Source: Lentisphaerota bacterium (GTDB taxonomy: Bacteria > Verrucomicrobiota > Lentisphaeria > Oligosphaerales > JAFGRS01). Taken from it: a stretch of 6,087 bases of DNA. A program made the translations under genes and the position numbers. Positions 4,980 to 6,087 of the stretch are shown piece after piece. The notes beneath the pieces are model-generated. The model searched no databases and was not told where the DNA came from. It worked only from the letters and a program-made list of their open reading frames with translations. The stretch spans positions 1-6,087 of the forward strand of contig JAAYZO010000241.1 in NCBI GenBank assembly GCA_012514865.1. Direction: 5' to 3'. The number at the start of each line of letters is the position of its first letter. The first letter of the stretch is position 1.

Positions 4980-5858
4980 ATGGTCGATGGCGATGATCGG
5001 GGACCTTGGGTTCCACCGGCTCTGTCGTGCGAATGCCGTTGGCGTCTGGCCGGTTCGGTGGCGGAATTGGCGGCAGAAGTGCTGCTGAGAGCCGAACCCG
5101 GTCCGCGCCGCGACCTCCTTGACCCGGACGCCCCGGGCCAAGAGCAGCCTGGCCTCCCGGATCCGCACGCGCAGGAGGTACTCGAAGGGGGATAGGCCGA
5201 CGTGGCGGGAGAAGAGGGCGGACAGGTGGCTGGGGCAAAGCCCGCCGGCGGCCGCAAGGTCGGCAACGGAGAGCGGCTCGGCAAAGGACCTCTCGATGAG
5301 CGTCTTGACCCGCAGGACTCCGGGGTGCCCGCCGGGATACGCCTGTCGTGGCGAGCGCTGCAGTTCGTCAAAGACGACGTCGAGCACTTGCAGTGCCAGG
5401 CCTTTGACGGTGAGTGACGGCTGTGGCGGGCGCGTGACGTAGGCCTCGAAAAGCTCAATGAACAGCCGCGACAGCTCCGGCCGGTGCGGTAGCGACAAGT
5501 GCAAAGGCCACACGTCCGCGAGGGCTCGGTTCAGCCCGTTATCGTGCCGCCCGAAGGGCAGCAGGTGAGCATAGTACAACTGGAAGGGAGCGGCATCGTC
5601 GGTGCGTTCGCGCTGGTAGCGGTTGCCGGGCTTCAGGCAGAGCAGATCGCCCGCGCCAAAGGCGTGCCAGACGCCATCGGTCTGCACGGCGCCACGGCCG
5701 GCCGCAATGTACCACAGGTCAAAGTCCGGCATGGCGTAGTCACTGGCCTGGCTTATCCAGCCGGGTTCCGAGCGTTGGAAGCCCACGATGCTGACCTCAG
5801 GGGTGACGGCCGCCCGGAAGGCGTCGGTCCAGAGCCCCGGACTGTGCGTCGTCGCCAT
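4962..5858 (-). CDS. AraC-family transcriptional regulator with N-terminal cupin-type sensor domain, C terminus altered by insertion
   Basis: This 298-residue protein probably binds DNA and responds to a small ligand, often a sugar in this family. Residues about 35-105 form a cupin/AraC_binding-like domain (DFDLWYIAAGRGAVQTDG, then FGAGDLLCLKPG). Residues about 180-275 hold the two helix-turn-helix motifs: LSVADLAAAGGLCPSHLSALFSRHVG (196-221) and VKEVAARTGFGSQQHFCRQFRHRTGQTP (246-273). The ATG at 5858-5856 has GGAG 9 nt upstream and starts MATTHSPGLW. A TTG at 5942 would add 28 non-conserved residues and overlap the candidate promoter, so it is rejected. Codons 294-298 and the stop lie exactly within the element's inverted repeat, so the native tail was replaced. 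The core HTH region is complete and the protein may still work. The regulated genes are not evident here. Confidence 0.88.
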   Translation of the reverse strand: MATTHSPGLWTDAFRAAVTPEVSIVGFQRSEPGWISQASDYAMPDFDLWYIAAGRGAVQTDGVWHAFGAGDLLCLKPGNRYQRERTDDAAPFQLYYAHLLPFGRHDNGLNRALADVWPLHLSLPHRPELSRLFIELFEAYVTRPPQPSLTVKGLALQVLDVVFDELQRSPRQAYPGGHPGVLRVKTLIERSFAEPLSVADLAAAGGLCPSHLSALFSRHVGLSPFEYLLRVRIREARLLLARGVRVKEVAARTGFGSQQHFCRQFRHRTGQTPTAFARQSRWNPRSPIIAIDHWGQSL

Positions 5859-5930
5859 CCTCGTGTGCTCCACAACTCCAGGGCTGCGGGATTCCGGCCG
5901 CCGGCACCGATGCCAAACCATTCGAATCAG

Positions 5931-5959
5931 AGGATAGTGCAAAGAATCATAGGATTCAA
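5931..5959 (-). promoter_or_regulatory. Candidate sigma70-type promoter upstream of the AraC-family gene
   Basis: On the minus strand, TTGAAT (5959-5954) and TATCCT (5936-5931) are separated by 17 nt, each matching consensus at 4/6. Transcription would start about 65 nt before the ATG at 5858. The surrounding DNA is less GC-rich than the rest of the window, as expected of a promoter region. Confidence 0.35.
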
Positions 5960-5993
5960 CCCTAGCCTGGATAATTCACGCGCGTCGTGCTTG

Positions 5994-6036
5994 AAGCCGT
6001 TACTTACTGCCAGAAAACCTTGCAAAGCAACGGCTT
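5994..6036. promoter_or_regulatory. 8-bp inverted repeat upstream of the AraC-family gene, possible operator
   Basis: AAGCCGTT (5994-6001) and AACGGCTT (6029-6036) are perfect inverted copies separated by 27 nt. Inside lies a small TTGC-AAA-GCAA dyad (6020-6030). The site sits upstream of the candidate araC promoter, where an autoregulatory or divergent-promoter operator would be expected. Nothing beyond symmetry and location supports binding. The rest of 5859-6087 shows no convincing gene. Confidence 0.3.
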
Positions 6037-6087
6037 GTACATTGAAAAGGGACGTCTGAACGGTATGTTGGGTGTTAGCCGACAACC

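Noticed and set aside
3830..4985. Target-site duplication flanking the mobile element
   Set aside because: The bases outside the two inverted repeats do not match at 3 bp or longer; the extra GTGGGGTCA is on the left only.
5499..6059. Plus-strand frame opposite the AraC-family gene
   Set aside because: It has no start signal or domain, and the minus-strand frame is clearly AraC-like.
6072..6078. Integron attachment-site core (GTTRRRY) at GTTAGCC
   Set aside because: The sixth base is C where a purine is required, and no partner core or integrase gene is visible.

Overview
The window comes from a bacterium with GC-rich DNA. Coding is strongly C/G-ended, most visibly in the long plus-strand gene (GCC, CTC, GTC, ATC codons). 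No marker gene fixes the taxon. The GC-rich heptanucleotide repeats between genes, the cupin-type AraC regulator and the DUF1638 domain together suggest a free-living member of the Planctomycetes/Kiritimatiellota/Lentisphaerae group, possibly a metagenome-derived contig. This placement is an inference from memory of such genomes.

Layout, left to right. Bases 1-158 hold the 5' end of a small predicted membrane protein on the minus strand, cut by the window edge. After a divergent intergenic region comes the main gene (331-3087, plus). It encodes a 918-residue protein that joins an N-terminal DUF1638 domain to a hydantoinase/oxoprolinase-type (HyuA-like) ASKHA ATPase domain. Bases 3088-3513 have no credible gene. 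They hold a weak post-stop hairpin, a GC-rich repeat with a strong stem-loop (3203-3233), and two 80-bp tandem units built on a 7-nt period (3311-3490).

From 3514 to the right everything convincing is on the minus strand. A short BamE/SmpA-OmlA-like reading frame (3514-3831) lacks any signal peptide and looks 5'-truncated. Next to it is a compact mobile element (3846-4979). It is bounded by a perfect 28-bp inverted repeat and carries one gene, a REP-associated tyrosine transposase (RAYT, Y1/HUH family). The element abuts the 3' end of an AraC-family regulator with an N-terminal cupin-type sensor domain (4962-5858). The inverted repeat supplies the last five codons and the stop codon of that regulator. 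The last 229 bases are a less GC-rich upstream region with a candidate promoter and an 8-bp inverted repeat.

Functional reading. The DUF1638-HyuA protein is probably an ATP-dependent enzyme or activating factor. DUF1638 proteins are, as I recall, often found near corrinoid methyltransferase genes, but none of those is present here, so the substrate is unknown. The AraC regulator has no clear target inside the window. The observations most worth following are the domain fusion and the RAYT element with long perfect inverted repeats, because classical IS200/IS605-type Y1 elements do not have terminal inverted repeats. I see no CRISPR array, tRNA, rRNA or defence system.
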